From assembly GCA_947454055.1 (NCBI GenBank), contig CANGIS010000014.1:1-58472 (forward strand): DNA of 58,472 nucleotides, read 5' to 3'. Position 1 is the first letter of the stretch. Each line of letters begins with the position of its first letter. Made by a program: the position numbers and the translations under genes. Positions 28,337 through 38,080 of the stretch are shown piece by piece. The notes under the pieces were generated by a model. That model did no database searches and was not told the DNA's origin. It saw only the letters and a program-made list of their open reading frames with translations. Source of the DNA: Hyphomicrobiales bacterium. Its GTDB lineage: Bacteria > Pseudomonadota > Alphaproteobacteria > Rhizobiales > Beijerinckiaceae.

Positions 28337-30343
28337 TCAATTGTCCAAAAAGCTTCTCAGCTTCCGCGAGCGGCTCGGATGCTTCAGCTTCCGCAAGGCT
28401 TTCGCTTCGATTTGCCGGATACGCTCGCGCGTCACCGAGAATTGCTGGCCGACTTCTTCCAGCGTGTGGTCGGTATTCATCCCGATACCGAAGCGCATCC
28501 GCAGCACCCGCTCTTCACGCGGCGTCAGCGAAGCCAGAACCCGCGTGGTGGTTTCCCGCAAATTCGACTGGATAGCAGCATCAATTGGCAAGATCGCGTT
28601 CTTGTCCTCGATGAAGTCGCCAAGATGCGAATCTTCCTCGTCACCGATCGGCGTTTCGAGCGAGATCGGCTCTTTTGCGATTTTCAGAACCTTGCGAACT
28701 TTTTCAAGCGGCATGGCCAGCTTTTCGGAAAGTTCTTCCGGTGTCGGCTCGCGGCCAATCTCGTGCAGCATCTGGCGCGAGGTGCGCACGATCTTGTTGA
28801 TCGTCTCGATCATGTGCACCGGAATACGGATCGTGCGCGCCTGATCCGCGATCGAGCGCGTAATCGCCTGCCGGATCCACCAGGTCGCATAAGTCGAGAA
28901 TTTATAACCGCGGCGATATTCGAATTTATCAACCGCCTTCATCAGGCCGATATTGCCTTCCTGAATGAGATCGAGGAATTGCAGGCCGCGATTGGTGTAT
29001 TTCTTGGCAATCGAAATAACGAGACGCAAATTCGCCTCGACCATTTCCTTCTTGGCCTGACGGGCTTCTCGCTCACCCTTTTGCACCATATGGACGATCT
29101 TGCGGAATTCCGGAATTTCCAACCCGGTCTCGGAAGCGAGATTGTGGATCTCCTGCCGAATTTCGCGGATCATGTCCTTTTCTTTGGCGACAAACTCTTT
29201 CCAGCCGCGTGTGCCGAGCTTGGAAACGCGCAACAGCCACTTCGGATCAAGCTCCGAACCCTGATAATTGCGCAAAAAATCCTCGCGGCTGACCCTATGG
29301 CTTTCCGCCAACCGCATCAGGCGGCCTTCAAGACCGATCAAACGCTTGTTGATGTCATAAAGCTGCTCGACCAGCGCCTCGATACGATGCGTGTTGAGCG
29401 ACAGAGACTTCACATCGGTGATGATCTCGTCCTTGAGCTTCTTGTATTTGCGCTCTTGGGACGGGGTCAGCGAGTCATTTTGAAGCTTTGACTCAACGTT
29501 CTGTTCCTGCAACCGGCGCAGCTTCTTGTACGCCGAGGCGATGCGGTCAAACGTCTCGAGCACTTTCGGCTTGAGCTCCGCTTCCATGGCGGAGAGCGAC
29601 ACATTGTTTTCGAGATCGTCATCGTCGAGCTCGCCATCCGGAACCGGTGGCTCTTCGCCTTCAGCCAGCGCCTGGGGTTCACCACCTTCGACCGGAATAA
29701 CCGCAATGCCGTCCACCTTGGGCACATTTTTGCCCTCGGGTCCGGCATAGGTGGCCTCAAGATCAATAATATCGCGCAGCAACACTTTGGCTTCGACCAA
29801 TTCGTCGCGCCAGATGATGATGGCCTGGAAAGTCAGCGGATTTTCGCACAGACCCGCAATCATCGCCTCGCGGCCAGCCTCGATGCGCTTGGCGATCGCA
29901 ATTTCGCCCTCGCGCGACAACAGCTCGACCGAGCCCATCTCGCGCAGATACATGCGAACCGGATCATCCGTCCGATCGGTCGGCTCTTTCGCCGTCGTGG
30001 TAGTGGGCAGCGCCGAGCGCGTGGCCTCGACCAGATCGGTGCCGGCCTCTTCTTCCTCTTCGCCCTCGGCTTTTTCTTCCGCGGCGTCGGCTTCCGCCTC
30101 TTCCTGCTCGACGACATTGATGCCCATATCGTTGAGCATCGCAAACACGTCTTCGATCTGATCCGACGTTACTTCCTCGGAGGGAAGCACTTCGTTGATT
30201 TCCTCATGGGTGACAAAGCCGCGCTTTTTGGCGAGCTTGATCATCCGCTTGACGGCCTGATCCGAGAGATCCAGCAGCGGACTATCGGTGGAAGGCGTGT
30301 CGAGAACTTCGCCGTCGCCTTTGTCCGTCGTCTTGGTCGCCAT
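28337..30343 (-). CDS. rpoD: RNA polymerase primary sigma factor
   Basis: 668 residues from the ATG at 30343 (GGAG 10 bases upstream). Regions in order: region 1.1 at the N-terminus, an acidic insert ([20 protein letters not shown]), region 1.2 ([11 protein letters not shown]), the long non-conserved domain, and region 2 ([33 protein letters not shown]). Region 3 ([12 protein letters not shown]) and region 4 with the helix-turn-helix [20 protein letters not shown] complete it. It is the housekeeping sigma-70, directing RNA polymerase to most promoters. It follows dnaG on the same strand after 221 bases, the classic primase-sigma order, and ends at a terminator. Confidence 0.97.
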   Translation of the reverse strand: MATKTTDKGDGEVLDTPSTDSPLLDLSDQAVKRMIKLAKKRGFVTHEEINEVLPSEEVTSDQIEDVFAMLNDMGINVVEQEEAEADAAEEKAEGEEEEEAGTDLVEATRSALPTTTTAKEPTDRTDDPVRMYLREMGSVELLSREGEIAIAKRIEAGREAMIAGLCENPLTFQAIIIWRDELVEAKVLLRDIIDLEATYAGPEGKNVPKVDGIAVIPVEGGEPQALAEGEEPPVPDGELDDDDLENNVSLSAMEAELKPKVLETFDRIASAYKKLRRLQEQNVESKLQNDSLTPSQERKYKKLKDEIITDVKSLSLNTHRIEALVEQLYDINKRLIGLEGRLMRLAESHRVSREDFLRNYQGSELDPKWLLRVSKLGTRGWKEFVAKEKDMIREIRQEIHNLASETGLEIPEFRKIVHMVQKGEREARQAKKEMVEANLRLVISIAKKYTNRGLQFLDLIQEGNIGLMKAVDKFEYRRGYKFSTYATWWIRQAITRSIADQARTIRIPVHMIETINKIVRTSRQMLHEIGREPTPEELSEKLAMPLEKVRKVLKIAKEPISLETPIGDEEDSHLGDFIEDKNAILPIDAAIQSNLRETTTRVLASLTPREERVLRMRFGIGMNTDHTLEEVGQQFSVTRERIRQIEAKALRKLKHPSRSRKLRSFLDN

Positions 30344-30564
30344 GGGTCTTATGCTCCACATACTTCGATAAGCCGTTCATACGAACGGGGGCCGGCCTGT
30401 TCCGAAAGCACAAAAAGGCGAGCGCGTCCACGTGGAACGCACCGCCCTTGATGCCTAGAAGGTCAGGTCAGCCAAAACTAACTGCCTTCCCCTAACCTAT
30501 TAAGCCGCCGGAGAAAAGCTCTCCCTCAGCCTGTTCTCTATTCTCCTGCCGCCCGCTCTGGCAG

Positions 30565-32478
30565 TTAGGAGAGAGAAAAGTCCGATTCACGCTCGATTTC
30601 CGCCTCGGTTCCGTCGAGCGCCAGAAATTGCGCCCTTAAATCGGCCAAAAGCGTAAAATTAGCTTCGTTCGCATCCTCGGAAAAAGCGCGTTCGGCTGCG
30701 CGTAACTCCGTATTTAGGGTGAGCGCCCGCCGATGCAAGGTCATCGCCTGTCTTAAAACGCTATCTTGATCAATTTTTTTGTCATCCGAGCCCCGTTGAC
30801 GGTCTCCCGGACGCAAAGCAGATGCAATTCGTCCCAAAGCAGCAGACAATCCGCGTCTGTCGAGCTCGGCGGCAAGAGCCTCGGCCGTGAGCGCTGATTC
30901 GCCGGCCTCCGCGCGGGCCAAAAAATCGAGCATCACTCCCGACACGTCCCGCGTATCGGCATGGGTAAAACCGATCTGCCCCAAAGCATCGGCGTGTCGC
31001 GGCAAACGCTCCGGCTCACGGATCAGCTCGGTCAAGATTAAGGCCTCTCGGGGCGAAAGAGTTCCCGTACGGGCAAAAATAGCCGTGCGTACCAGACTTT
31101 CGCTCGGTCTGATCGATTCGCGGATCGAGGCACCTGCCGGCATCGGCACTTGGCGCCCGCCGCTGCGTTGATACCGCCCCGGCACATTTCTGACCCGCTC
31201 CATCCGTTGCGGCTGGAACTGGGCGATCAGCCGCCGGTCCATATCCTCGCGGTAATAGCGGCGAAGATTATCATCGGGGATCACCTGCAATTGCTCGCGC
31301 AACCGCTTTTCAAACGCCGCGCGCCGCTCCGGCGTATCGACGGGACCCGCTTCCAAAGCGCGCGACCAGAACAAATCGACCAGCGGCATCGCGCGGTCCA
31401 ACACCGCCTCAATCGCCACAGCGCCGCCGGTTTTCAGCAAATCATCGGGATCCTGGCCTTCCGGCAACAGCGCAAAGCGCAGAGATTTACCCGGCTGCAA
31501 ATGAGGAAGCGCGACATCAATGGCGCGAAACGCCGCCCGCCTGCCTGCTTTATCGCCGTCAAAACACAAAATCGGCTCATCCGTCATGCGCCAGAGCAGG
31601 CCGAGCTGATCCTCGGTCAGCGCCGTCCCCAAAGGTGCAACGGCATTGCCGAAACCGGCGCGCGTCATCGCGATCACATCGACATAGCCCTCAACCGCAA
31701 TCACAGTACCGCGATCATGCGCCGCCTTCCGCGCCCGATGGTGATTATAAAGCACACGGCCCTTCTGAAACAGCGGCGTATCGGGAGAATTGAGGTATTT
31801 GGCTTGTACATCGGCCGACATCGCCCGCCCGCCAAACGCAATCACGCGGCCGCGCACATCATGGATCGGGAACATCACACGGTCACGGAACCGGTCATAG
31901 GGAACCGCGATATCCTCGCCATGCACCAAAAGCCCCGCTTCGATCATCAGCTCGGCCGATACGCCCTTACCCGCCAGATGATCGCGCAACGCAAACCGTT
32001 CGCCGGTGGCGTATCCGAGGCCGAACTCGGCCCATATCTCGCGCGGAATACCGCGTCCATCGAGATAGGTCCGCGCTTTGCCGCCGTTAGACCCCTTCAA
32101 AACATCCTGAAAATAGGCGGCGGCCAGCGCCATAACCTCGACAAGCCCTTTGGCTTGAACTTCGCGCTGCTCGGCTTCCACCGACATTTTCGGCAAGGTC
32201 ACGCCGGCGTCTGCGGCCAACCTTTCCACCGCTTCGCCAAAGCCAAGCCCTTCTGTTTCCATCACAAAAGAGAAAATATCGCCATGCTTTCCGGAAGAAA
32301 AATCGTGGTAGAAGCCCTTTTGATCGTTCACAAAAAAGGACGGGCTCTTCTCGGCGTTAAACGGCGAAAGCCCCTTAAACTCGCGCCCCGCTTTGGTAAG
32401 CTTAACGCGCCGACCCACCACCGCCGACACCGGCAGGCGGGCACGGATTTCATCCAAGACGGAGGGTGGATATCTCAT
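30565..32478 (-). CDS. dnaG: DNA primase
   Basis: 637 residues. DnaG makes RNA primers for the replication fork. The TOPRIM part is recognisable (VIAVEGYVDVIAM, APLGTALTEDQ, CFDGDKAGRRAA). The N-terminal zinc-binding domain is present in shape but its four usual ligands are replaced: Ser38, Asn41, Asp59 and Ser62 stand where E. coli has Cys40, His43, Cys61 and Cys64 (LSPFNAEKSPSF, FYHDFSSGKHGD). A C-terminal helicase-binding domain of about 200 residues follows. The start is the ATG at 32478. Otherwise intact and in its normal place before rpoD. Confidence 0.95.
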   Translation of the reverse strand: MRYPPSVLDEIRARLPVSAVVGRRVKLTKAGREFKGLSPFNAEKSPSFFVNDQKGFYHDFSSGKHGDIFSFVMETEGLGFGEAVERLAADAGVTLPKMSVEAEQREVQAKGLVEVMALAAAYFQDVLKGSNGGKARTYLDGRGIPREIWAEFGLGYATGERFALRDHLAGKGVSAELMIEAGLLVHGEDIAVPYDRFRDRVMFPIHDVRGRVIAFGGRAMSADVQAKYLNSPDTPLFQKGRVLYNHHRARKAAHDRGTVIAVEGYVDVIAMTRAGFGNAVAPLGTALTEDQLGLLWRMTDEPILCFDGDKAGRRAAFRAIDVALPHLQPGKSLRFALLPEGQDPDDLLKTGGAVAIEAVLDRAMPLVDLFWSRALEAGPVDTPERRAAFEKRLREQLQVIPDDNLRRYYREDMDRRLIAQFQPQRMERVRNVPGRYQRSGGRQVPMPAGASIRESIRPSESLVRTAIFARTGTLSPREALILTELIREPERLPRHADALGQIGFTHADTRDVSGVMLDFLARAEAGESALTAEALAAELDRRGLSAALGRIASALRPGDRQRGSDDKKIDQDSVLRQAMTLHRRALTLNTELRAAERAFSEDANEANFTLLADLRAQFLALDGTEAEIERESDFSLS

Positions 32479-32858
32479 CGTGCCTTCTTATCCTGAAAGC
32501 CCTCGAGAACGAAACGGGAATGTGCGGGGTGTGGATAATTTAATAAATCGTCCCTCTCCCGGACGGGAGAGGGTGGCCCCCGAACGGGGGTCGGGTGAGG
32601 GGTGAGGTCCAGTTTGCGAAGCGAACAAAACGATCCCGTGAATCGTTTTGCGTGCCGAATGCACGGAGCCAAACCGACGCGCCGACCATACTTAAAACAA
32701 TGAACTCCAGCCCCTCATCCGTCATGCCCCGCATGACACGTTCTCCCCGACGGGAGAAAGAAATCACCCCCTTGTCAAATAACTGACGCTACGTAAGAGT
32801 GCTAACATGTCTGCGTATCCGGCGATTCTGTGTTTGAATGAATGGATACCCTACCGAA
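32479..32858. other. Intergenic region with repeats between dnaG and the restriction-modification genes
   Basis: 380 bases without a gene. Its centre is an inverted pair of two-hairpin repeats (32551-32759, listed separately). AAAACGAT and ATCGTTTT near 32631-32653 form a further small hairpin between them. Promoters for dnaG (leftward) and the methyltransferase (rightward) must lie here, but no clear hexamers were found. Confidence 0.5.
32551..32759. repeat. Inverted pair of two-hairpin intergenic repeats (BIME-like)
   Basis: The left unit has CCCTCTCCCG/CGGGAGAGGG (32552-32573) and CCCCCG/CGGGGG hairpins, then GGGTGAGGGG. The right unit (about 32708-32759), read on the opposite strand, has the same plan: TTCTCCCG/CGGGGAGAA, GTCATGC/GCATGAC, then GATGAGGGG. 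The two units thus face each other around about 100 bases. Arrangement resembles bacterial interspersed mosaic elements. Confidence 0.7.
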
Positions 32859-34421
32859 ATGCCCACGCTCGATTGGATCGGCAAAAAAGCCGTCGTCAAC
32901 CATCACCGCGACGTGCCGTATCGGCTGATCCATTGCGACAAGGATAAATCGGTCGGCGATCCGGATGCGGGCAACCTGTTGGTGCAGGGCGACAACCTTG
33001 AAGCCTTGAAGGCGCTGCTTCCCTATTATGCGGGCAAGGTGAAGTGCATCTATATCGATCCGCCCTACAACACGGGTGAACAGGGTTGGGTTTACAATGA
33101 CAATGTGAATTCTCTTGAAATCCAGTCATGGCTTGGCCGAATTGTGGGCAAAGAAGCCGAAGACCTTTCGCGGCATGATAAATGGCTGTGCATGATGTAT
33201 CCGCGTTTGCGGCTGCTGAAAGAGTTCCTTGATCCAGATGGCGTCATTTTTGTTTCCATTGACGACGAAGAGGTAGTTGGACTTAGAATTCTGTTATCGG
33301 AGATTTTTGGGAAGTCGCGGTTTATCGGGCAGTTTGTTTGGAAAAGTCGCCAAAACAAGGACAATCGAACGGTGACAGGTGCGTCGATTGATCACGAATA
33401 TGTTCTGGCATTTGGTGGTGCAATTCGTGGTGATGGTCGCAAGGAAGATCAATTTAAAAATCCCGATGACGATGTAAGAGGCCCATGGACAAGCGGCAAC
33501 ATGGTTGGCATAGCCACCAAGGATGCCAGACCAAATTTGCATTATCCCCTTGTGTCGCCCCAATCAGGTATTGATTACGGTTGTCCACAAATGGGTTGGC
33601 GGTTTGATCGCAAACGCATGGCACAAATGATTTCAGAGAACCGAATACTATGGCCGCCAGACCCAGGTGGGCGTCCACGCCAAAAAGTGTTTTTGGATGA
33701 ATTCAAAAACAAGTTCACTGGATTTTCTTCTATCGTTGGCGCGGGGCTTTTCACGCGCGATGGTACAAAAGAAATTGATGAAATATTCGGTGAAAGAGCC
33801 TTCCCATTCGCGAAGCCAAGCGCATTGATAAGACAACTAATTATACAGGGTTGCCCCGATGGCGGCATAATTTTGGATTCTTTTGCAGGATCGGGCACAA
33901 CTGGACATGCGGTTTTAGAACAAAATCAAAGTGACAAAATAAATAGGCAATTCATACTTGTCGAAATGGACTCCCTAATCGCACCACAGATTACGGCCAA
34001 GCGTCTTGCCCACATCTCAAATAAAGTAGGCTCCGGCTTCCGCTATTGCACCCTAGGCGAGCCCTTGTTTGACGCCGATGGCAATGTCAATTCAGCCGTC
34101 AGTTTCCCCGATCTGGCGGCCCATGTGTTTTTCTGCGAGACCGGCTCGCCCATCCCCAAACGCGCCGATGCCGCTTCACGCTTGATCGGTACGTTTCAGG
34201 ACCGCGCAATCTATCTCTTGCAAAACCCGGCATCTGTCGGCGTCGCGAGCGAAAAAGCGGGCAATGTGCTGACGCTCAAAACGCTTGAGGCGATTTTATC
34301 CGAGGACAATTTCACGGGCCCCCGCGTCATCTATGCCGAAGGCTGCACGGTTCCCGATGCGCGTCTGGATAAAGCGGGCGTCACCTTTAAGCAAATCCCT
34401 TATCAGATTGAGGGATTGTGA
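32859..34421 (+). CDS. mod: Type III restriction-modification system, DNA methyltransferase subunit (Mod)
   Basis: 520 residues from the ATG at 32859 (MPTLDWIGKKAVVNHHRDVP), a usual Mod start; the frame is open from 32838. Motif IV DPPYNTG is at 67-73 and motif I FAGSGTT at 342-348, the beta-class order, with the target-recognition region in between. The enzyme methylates one strand of an asymmetric site and gives the complex its specificity. The middle (about 33280-34020) is clearly richer in A+T than both ends, suggesting exchange of the recognition segment. Res starts 1 base after its stop. Confidence 0.9.
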   Translation: MPTLDWIGKKAVVNHHRDVPYRLIHCDKDKSVGDPDAGNLLVQGDNLEALKALLPYYAGKVKCIYIDPPYNTGEQGWVYNDNVNSLEIQSWLGRIVGKEAEDLSRHDKWLCMMYPRLRLLKEFLDPDGVIFVSIDDEEVVGLRILLSEIFGKSRFIGQFVWKSRQNKDNRTVTGASIDHEYVLAFGGAIRGDGRKEDQFKNPDDDVRGPWTSGNMVGIATKDARPNLHYPLVSPQSGIDYGCPQMGWRFDRKRMAQMISENRILWPPDPGGRPRQKVFLDEFKNKFTGFSSIVGAGLFTRDGTKEIDEIFGERAFPFAKPSALIRQLIIQGCPDGGIILDSFAGSGTTGHAVLEQNQSDKINRQFILVEMDSLIAPQITAKRLAHISNKVGSGFRYCTLGEPLFDADGNVNSAVSFPDLAAHVFFCETGSPIPKRADAASRLIGTFQDRAIYLLQNPASVGVASEKAGNVLTLKTLEAILSEDNFTGPRVIYAEGCTVPDARLDKAGVTFKQIPYQIEGL

Positions 34422-34422
34422 A

Positions 34423-37068
34423 ATGGTTGCAACACTTTTTGCCCTGAAAGACTATCAACACCAAACGCTCGACGCGTTTAGCGAATATTTGAAAGAAGTA
34501 GATCGGCAGAACGATCCCGACGCGGCCTTTTATGTCCGCACGCGAAAAAAATATATCCCCGCTCCCTATTTTGAAACCACGCCTTACATCTGCCTTCGTG
34601 TGCCAACTGGTGGCGGTAAAACGGTACTTGCCGCTCATGCGATCCCTCTCGCGGCTGACCTTTATTTGCGCACCGATCAACCAACCGTCATCTGGTTTAC
34701 GCCATCGCAAACCATTCGCGACCAAACACTGAAAACCTTGCGCGACCGCTCGCACCCCAACCGCCAAGCATTATCAGCACGTTATGGCGAGAATGTCCGC
34801 ATCATGGACACCGACGAGGCGCTCTATGCCCGCCGCTCTGATTATGATGGCGGAGCGGTCATTATTGTTTCGACCATTCAAGCCTTCCGCGTCGATAAAA
34901 AGGAAGGCCGGAAGGTCTACGAGGCCAATGGCGAATTGATGGACCATTTCTCGGGCCTTACCGAGGCGGCGCTTCATGTACTCGAACGCGGTCCGGGTGG
35001 CGATGTGATCCCGTCGCTTGCTAATGTATTCAGGCTTCGCCGCCCGATGATTGTGGCGGATGAAGCGCATAATATGAGCACGGATTTGAGCTTCGATACA
35101 CTTGGCCGTTTAAGCCCGTCTTTGCTTTTGGAATTTACTGCTACGCCGATTACCGCAAGCGAGCACAATCCCGCCAAAGGCAAATACGCTTCCAATGTGT
35201 TGCACCATGTATCTGCCGCCGAATTGAAGGCCGCTGATATGATCAAGCTGCCGGTCATTTTAACCGGTCGGGCTGATGCCAAGCAGACATTGGCGGATGC
35301 CATCGGTGCGTTGGATAGACTTTCCGACACGGGACGAAAAGAAGAGCAAGCGACACAGGAGTTCATCCGGCCTTTGATGCTACTGCAGGCCGAAGCCAAA
35401 TCGAAAGACCGCGAGACGCTGCATGCGGAAGCGCTGAAAACCATGTTGATGGATGATTTTCGCGTACCATCTGAGCATATCGCGCTGGCAACGGGTGACG
35501 CTAAAGAAATTGAGGGTGTCGACCTGTTCGCGCGTGATTGCCCGATCCGGTTCATCATCACGCAACAGGCCTTGCGCGAGGGCTGGGATTGCTCTTTTGC
35601 CTATGTGCTCTGTTCGGTCGCGAACCAGAAATCGGAACGCGCGGTAGAGCAATTATTAGGACGCGTTCTTCGCCTGCCTTATGCCAAGCGCAAAAAGCAC
35701 GATGAGCTCAATTCGGCTTTTGCCTTTGCCACGACAACCGATTTTCGCGAGGCGGCAAGCCTTTTGAAAGACGGGCTGATTGCCAACGGATTTGAAGCCG
35801 TTGAAGCTGAAACCCTGATCCATACCAATGAACCCATTAACGGGCTTGAGGAAGGCGGCAGCGCCTTTGTGTATGAGGAGCCGTTGCCCGAAAGCAGTGA
35901 CGTGGACGCGATGATGATCACCTTGCAAAACGTGATGCCCGGCCGCGTGAGTATTGATCCTGATCGCAAAACTTTTGTCGCCCGTGGGATGTTGAGCGAA
36001 TATGATCGCAAGCATCTGATCTTGGCGATGCCTCACGCGGAAAAAGCGATTGATGCGTTGGTGATGAGATCACGCAACGTGCCGATGATGCCGGTAATTG
36101 ATCAAAGTAAACACATTGCTTTCGATATTCCCGGCCTTGCCGTGCGTCGCAATAATCAGCTTGAACTATTCGATAAAGCGCATTTTTTAGATACGCCTTG
36201 GGACCTAGAAAACTATGATGCCAAGGCCATTCTGGACGAGTATCGCCGTGTGCCCGAAGCAGAGACGGCAACCATCGACATTACGGACAAAGGCAAGATC
36301 GCCATCGACTTCGACGAAGCAGTGACATTGCTTCATGGCTTGCGTGAGCCAGATTGGACGCTGGCAAGTCTTGTAAATTGGCTCGACCGTAAATTGCCGC
36401 GCCAAGATAGGCAGGACATTACGCCAACATCATCGCGGTTTTTTATCGGCAAAGCCATTGAAGCAATTATGGCATCAACCGGCCAGGAGATTGGCGAAGT
36501 TGCGCGGGCAAAATTCCGACTGGTCAGCGCACTCACCAAGACGATTGCCCGACATCGCGAAACCCGCGAAAGCAGCGCCTTTCAATTGGCCTTGTTGCCG
36601 CAAAGCGGACTGGAATTTATCGCCAATGCGGAGATTAGTTTCCACTTCAACAGCCGCAATGACCGCGATTATTGTTACAACACCCCCTATGCGGGAGCTC
36701 CTTTCAAAAAGCACCTATTCCCTATTGTTGGCGACCTTGAAGCGAAGGGCGAAGAATATGAATGCGCTGTGTATATCGACCGCCTTGCCGGTGTGAGGGT
36801 TTGGATGCGCAATACGGAACGCAAATCAAACTCGTTCTGGATTCAAAGCGTCCCTCATAAATTTTATCCGGATTTTATTCTGCTGCTTGAAGATGGGCGT
36901 TTCCTTGTGGTCGAATATAAGGGAAAGGATCGCGTCTCAAACGACGACTCTTCAAACAAGAAGCGCGTAGGCGATTTGTGGGCAAACGGCTCGGACGGAA
37001 AATGTCTCTTTCTAATGGTGACCGACCGACAATTCGGCACGATTAATCGGATGATACACGGCCAATAG
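34423..37068 (+). CDS. res: Type III restriction-modification system, endonuclease/helicase subunit (Res)
   Basis: 881 residues from the ATG at 34423, with GAGG 9 bases upstream; an open extension to 34285 overlaps mod and is not coding. Superfamily 2 helicase motifs: PTGGGKT (61-67), DEAH (213-216), EFTATPITAS, and QLLGRVLRLPYA for motif VI. The C-terminal nuclease signature is Asp817 (YPDF) with Glu831-x-Lys833 (VEYKGK), a PD-(D/E)xK site. All motifs look intact, so the pair should cut unmodified DNA using ATP. It lies opposite in direction to the dnaG and yqeY genes that flank it. Confidence 0.92.
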   Translation: MVATLFALKDYQHQTLDAFSEYLKEVDRQNDPDAAFYVRTRKKYIPAPYFETTPYICLRVPTGGGKTVLAAHAIPLAADLYLRTDQPTVIWFTPSQTIRDQTLKTLRDRSHPNRQALSARYGENVRIMDTDEALYARRSDYDGGAVIIVSTIQAFRVDKKEGRKVYEANGELMDHFSGLTEAALHVLERGPGGDVIPSLANVFRLRRPMIVADEAHNMSTDLSFDTLGRLSPSLLLEFTATPITASEHNPAKGKYASNVLHHVSAAELKAADMIKLPVILTGRADAKQTLADAIGALDRLSDTGRKEEQATQEFIRPLMLLQAEAKSKDRETLHAEALKTMLMDDFRVPSEHIALATGDAKEIEGVDLFARDCPIRFIITQQALREGWDCSFAYVLCSVANQKSERAVEQLLGRVLRLPYAKRKKHDELNSAFAFATTTDFREAASLLKDGLIANGFEAVEAETLIHTNEPINGLEEGGSAFVYEEPLPESSDVDAMMITLQNVMPGRVSIDPDRKTFVARGMLSEYDRKHLILAMPHAEKAIDALVMRSRNVPMMPVIDQSKHIAFDIPGLAVRRNNQLELFDKAHFLDTPWDLENYDAKAILDEYRRVPEAETATIDITDKGKIAIDFDEAVTLLHGLREPDWTLASLVNWLDRKLPRQDRQDITPTSSRFFIGKAIEAIMASTGQEIGEVARAKFRLVSALTKTIARHRETRESSAFQLALLPQSGLEFIANAEISFHFNSRNDRDYCYNTPYAGAPFKKHLFPIVGDLEAKGEEYECAVYIDRLAGVRVWMRNTERKSNSFWIQSVPHKFYPDFILLLEDGRFLVVEYKGKDRVSNDDSSNKKRVGDLWANGSDGKCLFLMVTDRQFGTINRMIHGQ

Positions 37069-37111
37069 CCGATGGTTGGGGACGTAGTATTCAACGAGAT
37101 TAAACCTACCC

Positions 37112-37194
37112 TGCTCCTTGCGAAGTGAGGAGCGATTTGCCGAGCAACCTTACCCCGTCATTGCTTCGCTCATCGCTCGCAAGGGCGATGCAAC
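37112..37194. repeat. Dispersed intergenic repeat, copy C
   Basis: Contains CCTTGCGAAGTGAGGAGCGA, then CCCCGTCATTGCTTCGCTCA and CGCTCGCAAGGGCGATGCAA. These share the GTCATTGC and CTCGCAAGG cores of the copies at 2856, 20794 and 54136. It lies just after res. Confidence 0.65.
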
Positions 37195-37254
37195 TAATTT
37201 TGTCTTATGATCGAAAATTGCAACCTAAACGAGCAAATCGTCTCGTGACTAGTG

Positions 37255-37400
37255 TTATCCACCACAACCGCGCCCGCCACTACCTCAAACAGGCTCCTAT
37301 CCACCTCAAAGCCGGTTGAGGCCACTCTACCTCAACCACGCTTGCGATGAGCTGAAGATCGCGCCTATCCACCCCAAACCTCGGTGCTATCTACCCCTTA
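37255..37400. repeat. Degenerate short repeats between res and yqeY
   Basis: Six variants of a CTATCCACCTCAAA-like word lie close together: TTATCCACCACAACC, CACTACCTCAAACA, CTATCCACCTCAAAGCC, CTCTACCTCAACCA, CTATCCACCCCAAACC and CTATCTACCCC. Spacing is irregular (about 20-45 bases), so this is not a CRISPR array. The rest of the 37069-37397 gap holds repeat copy C and no gene. Confidence 0.5.
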
Positions 37401-37853
37401 CGCCCCGCTCAACATCCCCTTCACGGTTCCGCTCGCTTTGGCGAAATCCATCTGTCCGGCGTAGCGATCTTTCAAAAACGCCATCACTTTACCCATATCC
37501 TTGACGCTGGACGCGCCCGCCGCCTCAATCGCATCGACAATCGCCGCCTTGACGGCAACGTCATCCATCTGTGCGGGCATGAAGCCCATAATGATCGCAA
37601 TTTCTTCCGATTCCTGCGTCGCAAGATCATCTCTGCCGGCCTGCTGGTAAATCGCCAGCGATTCCTGCCTTTGCTTCACCATTTTTTGTAGAAGACCCAG
37701 AATTTCGTCATCCGTCAGCGGCTCTTTGCCCTGCCCGCGCTGTTCAATATCGCGGTCTTTCAAGGCTGAGGTAATCATGCGGATGGTGGATACCCGACGC
37801 TTATCGCCCGCCTTCATGGCCACTTTCAGCAGTTCGGCAAATTGCTCGCGCAT
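37398..37853 (-). CDS. GatB/YqeY domain-containing protein
   Basis: 151 residues from the ATG at 37853, with GGAG 8 bases upstream; the open extension to 37973 is not needed. MREQFAELLKVAMKAGDKRR, STIRMITSALKDRDIEQRG and GRDDLATQESEEIAIIMGFM are characteristic of the YqeY family, helical proteins related to the tail domain of GatB. A role with tRNA-linked amidotransferases is proposed for the family but not settled. In relatives it commonly sits next to dnaG; here the restriction-modification genes separate them. Divergent from carA. Confidence 0.92.
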   Translation of the reverse strand: MREQFAELLKVAMKAGDKRRVSTIRMITSALKDRDIEQRGQGKEPLTDDEILGLLQKMVKQRQESLAIYQQAGRDDLATQESEEIAIIMGFMPAQMDDVAVKAAIVDAIEAAGASSVKDMGKVMAFLKDRYAGQMDFAKASGTVKGMLSGA

Positions 37854-38080
37854 GACGATCTCTCCGGAGTTTTTGACGAGGCAGCGGAGCTTTCTCCGGT
37901 GTCTGTCCACATGAAAATAACTAAATCCCTGATAAGAAAGCGAAAACTCGCTAACCCATCTGGTTGACGCCAAGCCGATTCCACCTTACTTCCCGTCTTC
38001 TAGCCAACGCATTATGAAACGCATCAGCCGCCAGCCGGTTCGACAAAGCACGTCCGGGTCGATTTAGGGTGAAAACAGCC

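Noticed and set aside
30565-32478. dnaG as a pseudogene because zinc ligands are missing
   Set aside because: The rest of the protein, its length and its place before rpoD are normal, so a functional zinc-free variant is more likely.
31150-32496. 448-codon open frame opposite dnaG
   Set aside because: Antisense of an intact primase gene, without motifs or a credible ribosome binding site.
32479-37397. Genomic island or prophage with integrase
   Set aside because: Only mod and res are present; no integrase, transposase, tRNA or attachment-type direct repeat was seen at the borders.
37255-37400. Possible CRISPR array
   Set aside because: Repeats are short, variable and irregularly spaced, and no cas gene is near.
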